Counted from the first letter of the stretch, positions 7,132-16,703 are shown. The stretch is DNA of 35,393 bases from Verrucomicrobiales bacterium (GCA_005809105.1 SYLI01000017.1:1-35393), one strand, 5' to 3'. A program made the numbers and translations. Notes: generated by a model from the letters alone, not told the origin.

Positions 7132-9891
7132 ATGAAGCGATTGCAGTTGCTTGGATGGGCACTTCTGCTGGCGGCGCTGCCCGCAGGCGCCCGCGCGGCA
7201 GATGATGAGCTTTTTGAGAAGAGGGTGCGCCCCTTGTTGGTGGAGCGTTGTTATGAATGCCACAGCCAGGCGGCCGGCAAAGCGAAAGGCGGCCTGCGCC
7301 TTGATACCAAGACAGACCTGCGCAAGGGCGGCGAGCGCGGACCGGCCATCGTGCCCGGAGCCCCCGAAAAGAGCCTCTTGGTCGCGGCCGTGCGCCACAC
7401 CCATGCCACGCTGAAAATGCCGGCCAAGGGCCCGGCGCTTTCGGAACCGCAGCTTCAAGCCCTTGAAGAATGGATCCGACTTGGCGCGCCCGATCCGCGT
7501 GAAGCCGCGGGGCAAACCGGAGGGGCTGCACTTTCCGATCCAGCAAGGGTGCGCACCCACTGGGCGTTCCAACCCGTCGGGAATCCGGCTGTGCCGGCGG
7601 CCGGGGCTTGGGCGCAGACTTCCATTGACGCCTTTGTCTGGGACTCGCTCTCCCGCGCAAAGCTCGCCCCTTCAGCCATGGCCGACAAACGCACGCTCCT
7701 CCGGCGGGCGTACTTCGACCTTATCGGTCTGCCGCCCACGATGGAGGAGGTGGAGGCGTTTCTGCGCGATGCCCGTAAAGACGCATTCGCACGCGCGGTG
7801 GATGGGTTGCTCGCCTCGCCGCAGTACGGCGAGCGCTGGGCGCGCCATTGGCTGGACGTGGCTCGCTACGCGGACAACAAGGGCTATGTCGGGGTGAACG
7901 TGGAGCGGCGCTTTCCCTACTCGTACACCTACCGCGACTACGTCGTGCGCGCCTTCAACGAGGACATGGCCTTTGACCGGTTCATCGTCGAACAAATCGC
8001 CGCGGACCGCCTGCCCTTGGGAGAGGACAAGCGCGCGCTGGCCGGGCTGGGGTTTCTCACGCTGGGCCGTCGCTTCCTGGGCAATCCCCACGACATCATC
8101 GATGATCGCATTGATGTGGTGACTCGCGGGTTCATGGCACTCACCGTCACCTGCGCGCGCTGTCACGACCACAAGTATGATCCCGTGCCGAGTGCCGACT
8201 ACTACTCGCTCTACGGCGTCTTTGCCAGCAGCCACGAGCCCGAGGAGAAGCCACTCTTGGGCGCGGGCTCCCTCCCGCCTGAGCACGACGCCTATCGGGC
8301 CGAGCACGCGAAACTCTCTGCGGAGCTGGAGCAGTTTAAGCAAAAAACCATTTCTGCTGGAATGGAGACGCTGCGCCGCAGGGCGGGGGATTACCTGCTG
8401 GCGGCCCACCAGGCCAATGAGCGGAGTCTTAAGGGAGAATCCATGGCGCAGTTCGTGGCGAAAAACAAACTCAACGGGCGTGCGCTGGAAGCATGGCGCC
8501 GCCGTCTGGAGCAATGGCAGCGCGACAAGAACCGGGTTTTCGCCGCTTGGTTCGAACTCTCCGGAATGCCCGCGCCCCAATTGAGGGCGAACGCCACCCG
8601 TGTCGCCCAGGCAGGATTCCCACTATTGGCTCAGCAATGGAAAGAAGTGCCTCCCGGTACGCCCGAAGAACTGGCGGCGGCGTACGGCCGACTTTTTAAC
8701 GTCGTCGCCCAACAATGGGCCGAGCTTCGCGCCCGAATTCCGGAAGCCAAGGCATTGCCCGATGCTGACGCAGAGGCGGTGCGGCAGGTGCTTTATGGGC
8801 CGGACACTCCGGCGACGGTTCCCGCCGATTTGCCCCCCGACAATTCTGAGAGCCTGCTCTTTGGCGAACGGGAGAAAATCAAGCAGATCGAATCGCGTCG
8901 CGTGCGACTTGAAGCCAGCCACTCCGGCGTGCCGCCGCGTGCGATGGCGCTGGTGGACAAGCCCGCGCCGGAGGAGCCCGTGATTTTCCTGCGGGGCAAC
9001 CCCGCCAATCGCGGCCCGCGCGTGCCACGGCAGTTTCCAAGTTGTCTCGATTCGAAGCGGCAACCCTTCACCCAGGGCAGCGGAAGGCTGGAGTTGGCAC
9101 GCGCCATCGCCCATCGGGACAATCCACTCACGGCGCGAGTCATCGTCAACCGCGTCTGGCTGCACCATTTCGGCCATGGACTCGTTGCCACGCCCAGCGA
9201 CTTTGGCCTTCGCGCCGATCCGCCTTCGCACCCGGAGCTGCTCGACCATCTGGCGACGCGCTTCATGGAGGAGGGCTGGTCGCTGAAGAAGCTCCATCGC
9301 CACATCCTTCTCTCCGCCACGTATCAGCAGCTGGGCAATCCCCGCGCGCAAGTCATGGCGGTGGATCCCGACAACCGGCTGCTGTGGAAAATGAATCGGC
9401 GCCGGCTTGACTACGAGGCCATGCGAGACAGCCTGCTCTTTGTTGCCGGCCGGCTGGACGCGACTCGCGGCGGCCAGCCCGTGGATCTGGCGGAGGACAT
9501 CCGCGCCACGCGCCGGTCGCTCTACGGGTTCGTGGACCGCCAGAACCTGCCCGGTCTCTGGCGCACGTTTGACTTTGCCAATCCCGACACCCACGCGCCG
9601 GTGCGCTTTGCCAACACGGTGCCTCAACAGGCGCTCTATTTCATGAACAGCCCCTTTGTGCTGCTGCAGGCGCGTTCGCTTCAGGCGCGGCCGGAGATGG
9701 CCCGGGCAAACGACGCGCCCTCGCGTGTTCGGGCGCTCTATGCGATCATCCTCCAGCGCCTGCCAACGGGCGAGGAGGACGCCGAGGCGCTGGCGTTTTT
9801 GGGCGCGTCGGCCGCGGACGCCACGGCGGCGGGATGGGCGCAGTTTGCGCAGGCCCTGCTGATGTCCAACGAATTCCTGTACGTGGACTGA
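7132..9891 (+). CDS. Secreted PSCyt1-DUF1549-DUF1553 cytochrome-like protein
   Basis: This 919-residue protein starts with a Sec signal peptide (MKRLQLLGWALLLAALPAGARA). The PSCyt1 cytochrome c-type domain follows, with heme motif CYECH at residues 40-44 and a likely Met ligand in KMPAKG (Met96). DUF1549 (PSCyt2, about 160-380) has WARHWLDVARYAD and a second CARCH motif (341-345) followed by DHKYDP. A long helical linker with charged residues comes next, then DUF1553 (PSD1, about 620-880) with NPANRGPRVPRQFP, NPLTARVIVNRVW and SHPELLDHLA. Family members sit next to DUF1501 genes in Planctomycetes and Verrucomicrobia and are suspected of periplasmic polymer breakdown, but no reaction is established. 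Here no DUF1501 partner is adjacent. An in-frame open stretch reaches 7000, overlapping lpxB, but the ATG at 7132 directly precedes the signal peptide. Confidence 0.92.
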   Translation: MKRLQLLGWALLLAALPAGARAADDELFEKRVRPLLVERCYECHSQAAGKAKGGLRLDTKTDLRKGGERGPAIVPGAPEKSLLVAAVRHTHATLKMPAKGPALSEPQLQALEEWIRLGAPDPREAAGQTGGAALSDPARVRTHWAFQPVGNPAVPAAGAWAQTSIDAFVWDSLSRAKLAPSAMADKRTLLRRAYFDLIGLPPTMEEVEAFLRDARKDAFARAVDGLLASPQYGERWARHWLDVARYADNKGYVGVNVERRFPYSYTYRDYVVRAFNEDMAFDRFIVEQIAADRLPLGEDKRALAGLGFLTLGRRFLGNPHDIIDDRIDVVTRGFMALTVTCARCHDHKYDPVPSADYYSLYGVFASSHEPEEKPLLGAGSLPPEHDAYRAEHAKLSAELEQFKQKTISAGMETLRRRAGDYLLAAHQANERSLKGESMAQFVAKNKLNGRALEAWRRRLEQWQRDKNRVFAAWFELSGMPAPQLRANATRVAQAGFPLLAQQWKEVPPGTPEELAAAYGRLFNVVAQQWAELRARIPEAKALPDADAEAVRQVLYGPDTPATVPADLPPDNSESLLFGEREKIKQIESRRVRLEASHSGVPPRAMALVDKPAPEEPVIFLRGNPANRGPRVPRQFPSCLDSKRQPFTQGSGRLELARAIAHRDNPLTARVIVNRVWLHHFGHGLVATPSDFGLRADPPSHPELLDHLATRFMEEGWSLKKLHRHILLSATYQQLGNPRAQVMAVDPDNRLLWKMNRRRLDYEAMRDSLLFVAGRLDATRGGQPVDLAEDIRATRRSLYGFVDRQNLPGLWRTFDFANPDTHAPVRFANTVPQQALYFMNSPFVLLQARSLQARPEMARANDAPSRVRALYAIILQRLPTGEEDAEALAFLGASAADATAAGWAQFAQALLMSNEFLYVD

Positions 9892-9903
9892 CCCCGTTTT
9901 GGA

Positions 9904-11082
9904 TTACCAGTCGCCCACGCTGCCGTCGGCGTAAAACACCTGCTGCGGCAGTTCCTGCTGGAAGGGATGACGTGCGATGGCAGCCTCGTTAAGTTCGATG
10001 CCCAGGCCCGGGCGTGACTGGGGACGCACGATGCGGCCCTGGCGTTCTACCGTGAACCCCTCGTCCACGATATCGGCGCGCCAGGGCACGTCGGCGTGGA
10101 CCGTCTCGCAAATGATGTAGCCCGGCTGGGAGAATCCAAACTCCAGCGAGGCCGCCGTGCTTACCGGCCCCTGCGGGTTGTGCGGTGCCAGCGCAATGCG
10201 GTAGGCGTCGGCCAGTGCGGCGACGCGACGGCCCTCGGTGAAGCCGCCGCAATGGGTGAGGTCCAACTGGCAGACGTCGCAGGCCCGCTTCGCAAAGAGG
10301 TCGCGGAAGTCCGCCAGGCGCGTCACGCGCTCTCCGGTGGCCACCGGAGTGGTGATGGCGGCATTGATCATGGCCAGGCCATCCACGTGCTCGGGCCAGC
10401 AAGGCTCCTCGAAGAAATAGAGGCCGAAAGGCTCGAGCGCCTTGCCAAATTGAAGACCCATCGCGGGCGAGGGACGCGCGTGGCAATCCACCATGATGTC
10501 GATGTCAGGCCCAACGGCGTCGCGCATGGCGCTCACGCACGCCTCGGCCGCGCGCAGCGGTCTCTGCCCTTCCAGTGGCATCGTGGGGGGCACGGCCATG
10601 CTCTTGAAGGCGGTGAATCCGTCGGCCACGGCAGCGCGGGCCAGATCGGCAAAGCGCCGGGCCTCATCGGCGGGCGTGTTGTAAAAATCCTCCATGCGTC
10701 CGCCGCCCAGATGGCAGTACGTGCGAATGTAGTCGCGCACCGCCCCACCAAAAAGCTGGTGGCAGGGCTTGCCCGCAACCTTTCCGGCGATGTCCCAGAG
10801 GGCGATGTCGATGGCCGAAATGGCCGTGGCCCGCACGATGCCGTGCCCGTGCCAGAAGTGCTGGCGGTGCATCATCTGCCAGAGATGCTCGATGCGGGAG
10901 GGATCCTGTCCGACGACAAGGCTGGCCAGATCCTCGACCGAGCCCACCACGCCGCGCGTGTGCCATTCGAGCGTCGCCTCGCCCCAGCCCCACAGCCCCG
11001 GCTCGCTGGTGAGCACCTTCACGAACACCCAGTTGCGCATACGCGCGTGGCAGACGTGGGTTTGGATGGCCGTGATCTTCAT
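9904..11082 (-). CDS. Mandelate racemase/muconate lactonizing-family dehydratase, galactonate dehydratase-like
   Basis: This 392-residue cytoplasmic enolase-superfamily enzyme has the N-terminal capping domain (1-125) and TIM barrel with Mg ligands Asp199 (VDCHARP), Glu225 (FFEEP) and Glu251 (TGER). His201 and His301 ([10 protein letters not shown]) are the likely acid/base pair. The spacing D, +2 H, +26 E, +52 E, +102 H is the same as I recall for E. coli D-galactonate dehydratase DgoD, so beta-elimination of water from a sugar acid is the best guess. The exact sugar acid is unknown (galactonate, fuconate and others share this layout). It is the last gene of a three-gene unit: its ATG overlaps the stop of the ceramidase-fold gene (ATGA), and a sugar-acid type transporter is first. 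Confidence 0.88.
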   Translation of the reverse strand: MKITAIQTHVCHARMRNWVFVKVLTSEPGLWGWGEATLEWHTRGVVGSVEDLASLVVGQDPSRIEHLWQMMHRQHFWHGHGIVRATAISAIDIALWDIAGKVAGKPCHQLFGGAVRDYIRTYCHLGGGRMEDFYNTPADEARRFADLARAAVADGFTAFKSMAVPPTMPLEGQRPLRAAEACVSAMRDAVGPDIDIMVDCHARPSPAMGLQFGKALEPFGLYFFEEPCWPEHVDGLAMINAAITTPVATGERVTRLADFRDLFAKRACDVCQLDLTHCGGFTEGRRVAALADAYRIALAPHNPQGPVSTAASLEFGFSQPGYIICETVHADVPWRADIVDEGFTVERQGRIVRPQSRPGLGIELNEAAIARHPFQQELPQQVFYADGSVGDW

Positions 11083-12521
11083 GGGAGGTGCAGTCGCTGG
11101 ATTTGATCGCTCACGGCATCGATCACGCGCTCAAGGCTGCCCGCGGCAACGACGGCGATGGATTCTTGATAGATGCCGCGGTCGTAGAGTTCGCGCGGGG
11201 GCAGATAGCTCGCACCCCAGTGGCTGGCGATGGTGGCGACCACGATGGGCACGCCCTGAAACTGCGCGCGCAGGCGGGTCTGCAGATGGCTGTAAAACTC
11301 GCCCTGCAGAATCACCCACACCGCGCCACCCATTCGGAGCACGGTGGCTTCCAGCGGAAACTCGTCGCCCGGCGGCAGTTGTTTCAAGCGATGAAACATG
11401 CGCCGCTTGCGCTCAGCCATCGCGCGAGCATCACGAGCGGCATCGGCCGCTCCAGCGCGGTGTGCCGTCTCTTCCTTCCCGGACCATTCCCCCAACTCCT
11501 TTTCGAGCTGCGCCAAGGTCGGCGTTCCGGGGCGCAGGGGCAGGGGAATCATCTCTGCATGACGCCTCCAGAGTTCGTGGCCATGCCGCTCCTGTGGGGT
11601 GATGGGAACATGATGCCAGGTGGCGATGGTGGCGCCGGAGACGACCGGGCCGGCATAGTCAAAACAAGTGCCCGGTTCGGGCAGCGATTCCAGCGTGGAG
11701 AGTGCAGCGTGGGCCAGCTGGCGGCCGTGGCGGTCTGCCACTGCGGGATCGGCGACAAATCCTTCGCGCGGGCCCAGCTCGCCCGATGCGCCCTGGAGAA
11801 AGAGGCACGGCGCACCGGTGGCGGCCTCCACCACTTCGCGCATCGCGCCGGGAAAATCGGGACTGATGAGCGTGTTGCCCCACGCCAGCGTGGTGGGGTG
11901 GCAGGCGTAGTTCACCAGTGTGGCCAGCGTGCCCTGTGATCCGCACACTTTGGCCACGAGCAGGGTGTCATCGGCCGGCTCCAGAGGATTAAAGCCGCAG
12001 GCAAAGATCCGGCGTTGCTCATCCCAGAAATCGCGGTGCGCGGCCAAGTTGCACCGCCCGGTGCCGTAAACCATCGTGGCCGGTTGCAGTGAGCGCTGCG
12101 TCTGTAGAAGCAGATCGCCCACGCGCTGGGCCAGAGTGTCCAGATAGGGCGCAATGAGGTCGCCCCCGGGCAGGCTGGCCCGCTCCAGTCCCATGAGGCC
12201 GGCGGCGTGGGTGTGCGAAAAGACGACGGCACATTGCTCGCGCGAAACGTTTGCGTGGCCGCAGGCCGAGTCGAGCAGTCGTCCTAGTTCCTCGCGGCCC
12301 AGCACGCAATGATCCAGCGCGATGAGGAACTGCCGGCCTGGCGCGGTTTCGTCCAGCGGGGCCAGAAGCGTGACGGTGGCGCGAAGGGGGCGGTGGATGC
12401 CCGTGGCGCGCTCGTGCGTGGCCGCGCCCCACATGCGGTGGTAGATGTTGGCAGGTGGGGTGATGTCGGCGTGCGCGAGGGCGAACCGGCATCGAGATTG
12501 TGGGGTGTCAACGCGCAGCAT
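11079..12521 (-). CDS. Neutral ceramidase-fold hydrolase, short cytoplasmic form
   Basis: The 480-residue product resembles the N-terminal catalytic domain of neutral/alkaline non-lysosomal ceramidases. It has ADITPP near the start (18-23), SHTHAA (102-107), NYACHPTT with His208, a SPDFPG segment (220-225) and [10 protein letters not shown] (242-251), matching the conserved histidine and glycine-rich positions of the zinc amidase fold. True ceramidases are usually secreted and have about 650-700 residues with a C-terminal immunoglobulin-like domain. This protein has no signal peptide and lacks that domain. The company of a sugar-acid transporter and dehydratase suggests it hydrolyses an amide, ester or lactone of the imported compound, which is inference. 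The ATG at 12521 lies 14 bases inside the end of the transporter gene, and its TGA overlaps the ATG of the dehydratase gene. Confidence 0.8.
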   Translation of the reverse strand: MLRVDTPQSRCRFALAHADITPPANIYHRMWGAATHERATGIHRPLRATVTLLAPLDETAPGRQFLIALDHCVLGREELGRLLDSACGHANVSREQCAVVFSHTHAAGLMGLERASLPGGDLIAPYLDTLAQRVGDLLLQTQRSLQPATMVYGTGRCNLAAHRDFWDEQRRIFACGFNPLEPADDTLLVAKVCGSQGTLATLVNYACHPTTLAWGNTLISPDFPGAMREVVEAATGAPCLFLQGASGELGPREGFVADPAVADRHGRQLAHAALSTLESLPEPGTCFDYAGPVVSGATIATWHHVPITPQERHGHELWRRHAEMIPLPLRPGTPTLAQLEKELGEWSGKEETAHRAGAADAARDARAMAERKRRMFHRLKQLPPGDEFPLEATVLRMGGAVWVILQGEFYSHLQTRLRAQFQGVPIVVATIASHWGASYLPPRELYDRGIYQESIAVVAAGSLERVIDAVSDQIQRLHLP

Positions 12522-13842
12522 GCGATGAGGGGGTTGTGGTGGGCTCTTCGAGCACCGTGCCCGAGGGGTTGATTCGCCACCAGCAAAAAGCCGACAGCAC
12601 GAACAGGACGGCGAAGCAAACCATGACGCCATTCCAGCCGACGGCGCGTTCGACGAGCGGCACGAGCACCGTGAACGCCAGCGCGCCGACATTGCCGACC
12701 ATGTTCATGGTGGCAAAGAGCGGCGCAACCTGCCGGCCGCCCTTGTCCACCGTGATGGTGTAGCCGCAGGGGCCGGTGGCGCCGGCAAAGAGGCTGCCCG
12801 CGCTGATGAGCAGCACGGCCGGCGTGGTGCCCTCGACGAAGATCGCCAGAAGGGTGAAGGCCGCGCACACCAGCGAGGCACCGATGGCCACGCCGTTGCG
12901 AGAGTGCCACAGGCTGCCCGTGCGGCGGTAAATCCAGTCCATCACCGCGCCGCCCAATGCCGCGCCCGCAAAGATGCCCAGCGAGGGAAGCATGGAAAGG
13001 AAACCCGACTTGGGGATGTCCATTTTGTGGCGTTCCTGAAGGTAGGTGGCGAACCAACTGAAAAAGAACATCACCGCGCCGGCGCGACAGAATTGCTGCA
13101 GGCAGATCCATTGGGTGGCGCGGCTGGAGAGGAGCCGTCGCCACGGCGTGGGTTCGGCCACCGCCGCGGCGGTTTCGCCGGTGTCGTTGCGCCCGGACTG
13201 AATGTGCGCCAGTTCCGAGCGCGTGACGCGGTCGTGTTCCTCGGGTTGATTTCGAAACCAGTAGAGGAACCAGGGAGCAAACAGAAACCCCGGCAGGCTG
13301 AAGAGCAGAAACATGCCGCGCCAGCCGACGCGCTCGTCGACAATCAGGTATCCGGCAATCCATGCCCCCAGGGCGCCGCCCAGGGACATCGCGCTTCCCA
13401 GCGCGCCGTTGGGAAAGGCGCGCTCGCTCCGCGGAAACCATCGGGCGATGGTTTGGGTGGCGCTGGAAAAAATGCCCGCCTGCGAAAGTCCCATCCCGGC
13501 GCGCGCGGCGATGAGCCCGGCAAGCGTGTGCGCCATGCCAAACATCAATGTGGCCGCCGACCAACCCATGGCGAAGAGCGGCAGGGCGTAGCGCGTGCCC
13601 TTTCGATGGGCGATGAGGCCGGCAGGAATCTGCCCAAGAGCGTAGGGCAGAAAGAAGGCACCCATCAGGATGCCGGTCTCTTCCTTGGTGAGCCCCAGAT
13701 CGCTGCGGATGGTGCTCTCGGCCACCGAGATGGTGTTGCGGCAGATGTAGGATACGGCTGCGGCGGCGCACAACGCCAAGGCAACCTGGTATCTCACCCA
13801 GCCGCGCCGGGGCGGCACGCCGCTTGGAGCGGAATCGGGCAT
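12508..13842 (-). CDS. MFS transporter, anion:cation symporter type (sugar acid uptake)
   Basis: This 444-residue inner-membrane permease has about twelve hydrophobic segments. The first half carries NTISVAESTIRSDLGLTKEE and the loop GLIAHRKGTRYAL, the second GSLFAGATGPCGYTITVDKGG. These resemble the anion:cation symporter branch of the MFS (hexuronate, glucarate and galactonate carriers). The ATG at 13842 (MPDSAPSGVP) is taken because the residues before it are not transporter-like. It is the promoter-proximal gene of a unit with the ceramidase-fold hydrolase and the galactonate dehydratase-like enzyme, so it probably imports their substrate. It diverges from rex across 136 bases, but no Rex-box-like palindrome is visible there. 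Confidence 0.88.
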   Translation of the reverse strand: MPDSAPSGVPPRRGWVRYQVALALCAAAAVSYICRNTISVAESTIRSDLGLTKEETGILMGAFFLPYALGQIPAGLIAHRKGTRYALPLFAMGWSAATLMFGMAHTLAGLIAARAGMGLSQAGIFSSATQTIARWFPRSERAFPNGALGSAMSLGGALGAWIAGYLIVDERVGWRGMFLLFSLPGFLFAPWFLYWFRNQPEEHDRVTRSELAHIQSGRNDTGETAAAVAEPTPWRRLLSSRATQWICLQQFCRAGAVMFFFSWFATYLQERHKMDIPKSGFLSMLPSLGIFAGAALGGAVMDWIYRRTGSLWHSRNGVAIGASLVCAAFTLLAIFVEGTTPAVLLISAGSLFAGATGPCGYTITVDKGGRQVAPLFATMNMVGNVGALAFTVLVPLVERAVGWNGVMVCFAVLFVLSAFCWWRINPSGTVLEEPTTTPSSHAAR

Positions 13843-13915
13843 GGCAGGGCGAGGACTTTCCGCCAGCAATCCCACCGGTGGCAATGCAATAGTGCTGGCG
13901 CATCCCGCTATTCCC

Positions 13916-13943
13916 TTGACCGGAACAAGCCCGCCCTGACAAT
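13916..13943 (+). promoter_or_regulatory. Candidate sigma-70-type promoter of rex
   Basis: TTGACC (13916-13921) and GACAAT (13938-13943) are separated by 16 bases and would start transcription near 13950, about 30 bases before the rex ATG. Five of six and four of six bases match the usual -35 and -10 boxes. The gap is shared with the divergent transporter gene. Confidence 0.45.
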
Positions 13944-13978
13944 GCCACGCCGCCACACCGCTGCCTTTTGAGCGCCGC

Positions 13979-14626
13979 ATGAACCCGCCCAAAAACCATC
14001 GCACGCAGCGCCCGGAGATTCCTCGCAAGACGATCTACCGGCTCTCCATCTATCTGCGATGCCTGCAGCGCTTGGCGGCGAATGGCATTCACACCGTCTC
14101 CAGCGAGGCCATGGCGCTGGCGGCGGGCGTCAAGTCGCCCCAACTGCGCAAGGACCTGGCGTACTTCGGACAGTTTGGCACGCGCGGCCTGGGCTATGAT
14201 GTGGACCAGCTCTCCAGCATGATCACCCAGTGGCTGGGCACGAGCAGCCTGCAGCCGGTGATTCTGGTGGGCGTGGGCAATCTGGGCACGGCGCTGCTTT
14301 CTTACCGCGGTTTCCAGAAGGAAGGATTTTCAGTGGTGGGTGCCTTCGACATCCGACCGGTGTCTCGACAAGCCCGACAGTCCGAACCTGTGGTGATGAC
14401 CATGGGGCAGATCGAAGGGTTCGTGCGCGAGCGGGGTGTGCGCCTGGCCATCCTTTGCGTGCCCCCTGAAGCCGCGCAGGAGGTGGCCAACCGGCTGGTG
14501 GCGGTGGGCATTGTGGGCATCATGAACTTTGCGCCCACGGTGCTGCACGTGCCCGAGGAGGTCGTCGTCAATAACGTCAACCTGGCCATTGAGCTTGAGA
14601 ACTTGAGCTTCTTTATCCAGCAATAG
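13979..14626 (+). CDS. rex: Redox-sensing transcriptional repressor Rex
   Basis: Rex binds DNA when NAD+ is abundant and releases it when NADH rises, adjusting fermentation and respiratory genes. The 215-residue protein has the N-terminal winged helix (about 20-85) with IPRKTIYRLSIYLRCL and the recognition region SPQLRKDLAYFGQFGTRGLGYDV. The Rossmann domain follows, with the dinucleotide loop GVGNLGTALLSY and the acidic strand end GAFDIRP. The C-terminal domain-swapped helix ends NLAIELENLSFFIQQ. The length and all blocks match the family. It leads a plus-strand run (DUF1501, sufT, tRNA) with a 51-base gap to the next gene, so its own regulon may start here. I saw no clear TTGTGA-N6-TCACAA type site in the upstream gap. 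Confidence 0.95.
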   Translation: MNPPKNHRTQRPEIPRKTIYRLSIYLRCLQRLAANGIHTVSSEAMALAAGVKSPQLRKDLAYFGQFGTRGLGYDVDQLSSMITQWLGTSSLQPVILVGVGNLGTALLSYRGFQKEGFSVVGAFDIRPVSRQARQSEPVVMTMGQIEGFVRERGVRLAILCVPPEAAQEVANRLVAVGIVGIMNFAPTVLHVPEEVVVNNVNLAIELENLSFFIQQ

Positions 14627-14677
14627 CCCCCCCTTTGCGATTGGCGCGTGGCTTGGCGTGTGGCAGGTTTTGTGGCG

Positions 14678-16105
14678 ATGAGGCACCACGCCTTGAATTC
14701 GGAGCATCTGGGGCTGACGCGGCGCGAACTGCTCTGCCGGGCCGGGATGGGGCTGGGCGCGCTGGCGCTGGCACCGCTTATGGGAACGGCGGCCGCTGCG
14801 GGGAGTGGGCCGCTTTCGGAGCGCGCACCGCACTTCGCGCCGCGCGCGCGACGCGTCATCCATCTCTTCATGAATGGCGGGCCCTCGCACCTGGACACGT
14901 TTGACCCCAAGCCTGCGCTGGCGCGTTACGCGGGCAAACAAATTCCCGGCGGGAACCTCGCCACCGAACGCAAGACGGGCGTCGTGATGCCTTCGCCATA
15001 CACTTTTTCCCAGCACGGGCAGAGCGGTCTGCCCGTCAGTGATATCTTCCCCCACACCGCACGCTGCATGGATGACATCTGCGTCATTCGCTCGATGAAG
15101 GCCGACGTGCCCAACCACGAGCCTTCGCTCATGCTGATGAACTGCGGCGAGGCGCGGCAGGTGCGGCCCAGTCTGGGTTCGTGGCTGACGTACGGACTGG
15201 GTACGGAGAACGAAAACCTGCCGGGATTCGTCGCGTTGTGCCCCGGCTATCCCATCCAGGAATCGCAGAACTGGCAGTGCGGCTTTCTGCCGGGCGCCTT
15301 CCAGGGCGCGCACATCGACACGCGCCGCAAGAAGCTTGAGGAGCTCATCGAACACATCCGCAATCCCGAGCAGTTGCCTCTGGCGCAGCGCCGGCAATTG
15401 GATCTTTTGCGCCGCATCAATGAACGCCACGCGCAGGCGCGGCAGAACGAGGGCGCACTGGAGGCGCGCATCCATTGTTTCGAGCTGGCCTACCGCATGC
15501 AGCGCGATGCGGCTGAGGCATTCGACTTGAGCCGCGAACCTGAGTCCATTCGCCGCATGTACGGCGACACGACGCAGGCGCGGCAGATTCTCATCGCACG
15601 GCGGCTGGTCGAGCGGGGAGTTCGATTTGTGCAGGTGTGGCACGGCGATGGCCAGCCGTGGGACAGTCACGACGATCTGGAAGTCAACCACCGGCGCCTC
15701 GCGCGCGAGTGCGACCAGGCCATCGGCGCGCTGCTGACCGATTTGAAGCAGCGCGGCCTGCTCGATGACACCCTGGTGCTTTGGGGAGGCGAATTTGGCC
15801 GCACGCCTTCGGTCGAGCTGCCCAAGGCCGGATCCAACGCCGGCAAGATCAACGGCCGCGACCACAACCACCACGGATTCACTATGTGGATGGCCGGTGG
15901 CGGCGTCAAAGGCGGCCTTGCCTACGGCGCCACCGACGAGTTTGGATTTCGGGCTGAGGAACGCCCGGTGCATGTTCATGACCTGCATGCCACGCTCCTG
16001 CACCTCATGGGATTTGACCATGAACGGCTCACCTTCCGCCACGCCGGGCGCGACTTTCGGCTGACCGATGTCCACGGCACCGTTCTCCACGACCTCATCG
16101 CTTAG
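14678..16105 (+). CDS. Tat-exported DUF1501 protein (alkaline-phosphatase clan)
   Basis: This 475-residue DUF1501 family member begins with a twin-arginine leader (LTRRELLCRAGMGLGALALAPL). The alkaline-phosphatase/sulfatase-like core follows: HLFMNGGPSHLDTFDPKP (metal-site motif), RQILIARRLVERGVRFVQV, WDSHDDL, LWGGEFGRTP and the histidine-rich GRDHNHHGFTMWMAGGGVKGG. The C-terminal HVHDLHATLLHLMG completes the family pattern. DUF1501 proteins normally accompany DUF1549/DUF1553 cytochrome-like proteins; here the gene is alone, between rex and sufT. The function is unknown, though the fold clan suggests hydrolysis of a phosphate or sulfate ester in the periplasm. The ATG at 14678 was chosen; the GTG at 14648 would add ten residues before the Tat leader. 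Confidence 0.92.
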   Translation: MRHHALNSEHLGLTRRELLCRAGMGLGALALAPLMGTAAAAGSGPLSERAPHFAPRARRVIHLFMNGGPSHLDTFDPKPALARYAGKQIPGGNLATERKTGVVMPSPYTFSQHGQSGLPVSDIFPHTARCMDDICVIRSMKADVPNHEPSLMLMNCGEARQVRPSLGSWLTYGLGTENENLPGFVALCPGYPIQESQNWQCGFLPGAFQGAHIDTRRKKLEELIEHIRNPEQLPLAQRRQLDLLRRINERHAQARQNEGALEARIHCFELAYRMQRDAAEAFDLSREPESIRRMYGDTTQARQILIARRLVERGVRFVQVWHGDGQPWDSHDDLEVNHRRLARECDQAIGALLTDLKQRGLLDDTLVLWGGEFGRTPSVELPKAGSNAGKINGRDHNHHGFTMWMAGGGVKGGLAYGATDEFGFRAEERPVHVHDLHATLLHLMGFDHERLTFRHAGRDFRLTDVHGTVLHDLIA

Positions 16106-16130
16106 GTCGGCCTAAACCCAGACTCCCACG

Positions 16131-16667
16131 ATGCAATCAATCCCCACCAAAACCCTCCTGCGCGACTGTGATGCGGTGCAAATTCCTTCAGGCAACCGCG
16201 TGACTCTGGGAAAGGGAGCGGTGGTGGATCTCACCCAGACGTTGGGCGGAACCTACACCGTGCGCGCTGGGAGCGGGCTTTATCGCATCGGCGGCCACGA
16301 TGCCGACGCCTTGGGATTGTCCACGGGCGAGGCTGTCGCACCAGACGACGGGCCGGTTACTCCAGAGCGGGTGCACGCGGTGTTAAAGACTTGTTTCGAT
16401 CCTGAAATCCCCGTCAACATCGTGGACTTGGGGCTGGTGTACGACACGGTGGTGGAGCCGCGCGTCGCAGGCGCCTTCGCCGTTTCGGTGAAGATGACCC
16501 TCACCGCTCCGGGCTGCGGAATGGGGCCGGCCATTGCCGGCGACGCGCAGCAGAAAATCCTGCAACTTGCCGGTGTGGAGGAAGCGACCGTCGAGGTGGT
16601 CTGGGATCCGCCATGGCACCAGTCCATGATTTCAGCCGATGGCCGCAAGGTGCTTGGGTTGGAATAA
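16131..16667 (+). CDS. sufT: SufT-type iron-sulfur cluster assembly protein (DUF59/MIP18)
   Basis: SufT proteins help mature iron-sulfur proteins in the cytoplasm. The 178-residue product has the SufT-specific N-terminal part (VQIPSGNRVTLGKGAVVDLT, then LGGTYTV and DADALG) and a C-terminal MIP18 domain (about 78-165). That domain shows FDPEIPVNIVDLGLVYD and LTAPGCGMG with conserved Cys129, and ends with VWDPPWHQSMIS. The N-terminal extension separates it from plain MIP18/PaaD-like proteins. No other suf genes are nearby. It follows the DUF1501 gene by 25 bases on the same strand and precedes the tRNA by 48 bases. Whether it is co-transcribed with rex is unproven, but a redox sensor next to an Fe-S factor is a sensible pairing. 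Confidence 0.93.
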   Translation: MQSIPTKTLLRDCDAVQIPSGNRVTLGKGAVVDLTQTLGGTYTVRAGSGLYRIGGHDADALGLSTGEAVAPDDGPVTPERVHAVLKTCFDPEIPVNIVDLGLVYDTVVEPRVAGAFAVSVKMTLTAPGCGMGPAIAGDAQQKILQLAGVEEATVEVVWDPPWHQSMISADGRKVLGLE

Positions 16668-16673
16668 AAAACT

Positions 16674-16703
16674 TTGACTCGGGCCGAATGCCCGGCCGAT
16701 ACT
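16674..16703 (+). promoter_or_regulatory. Promoter of tRNA-Ala with GC-rich discriminator
   Basis: TTGACT (16674-16679) and GATACT (16698-16703) are 18 bases apart and place the start a few bases before the tRNA 5' end at 16716. The -10 box is followed by CCCCGCCCC (16704-16712). GC-rich discriminators of this kind mark stringently controlled stable-RNA promoters in well-studied bacteria; that it works so here is inference. Confidence 0.7.

Noticed and set aside
13843-13978. Rex operator between the transporter gene and rex
   Set aside because: No palindrome close to TTGTGA-N6-TCACAA was found by eye on either strand.
12284-14143. Long minus-strand open frame of 619 codons across the transporter region
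   Set aside because: It lies in another frame of the transporter and hydrolase genes, has low-complexity Arg/Pro/His-rich composition, and the competing frames carry clear family motifs. It is a high-GC shadow.
14330-16090. Minus-strand open frame of 586 codons opposite rex and DUF1501
   Set aside because: It is the antisense of rex and the DUF1501 gene, both with unmistakable motifs; its product shows no signal peptide, motif or sensible composition.
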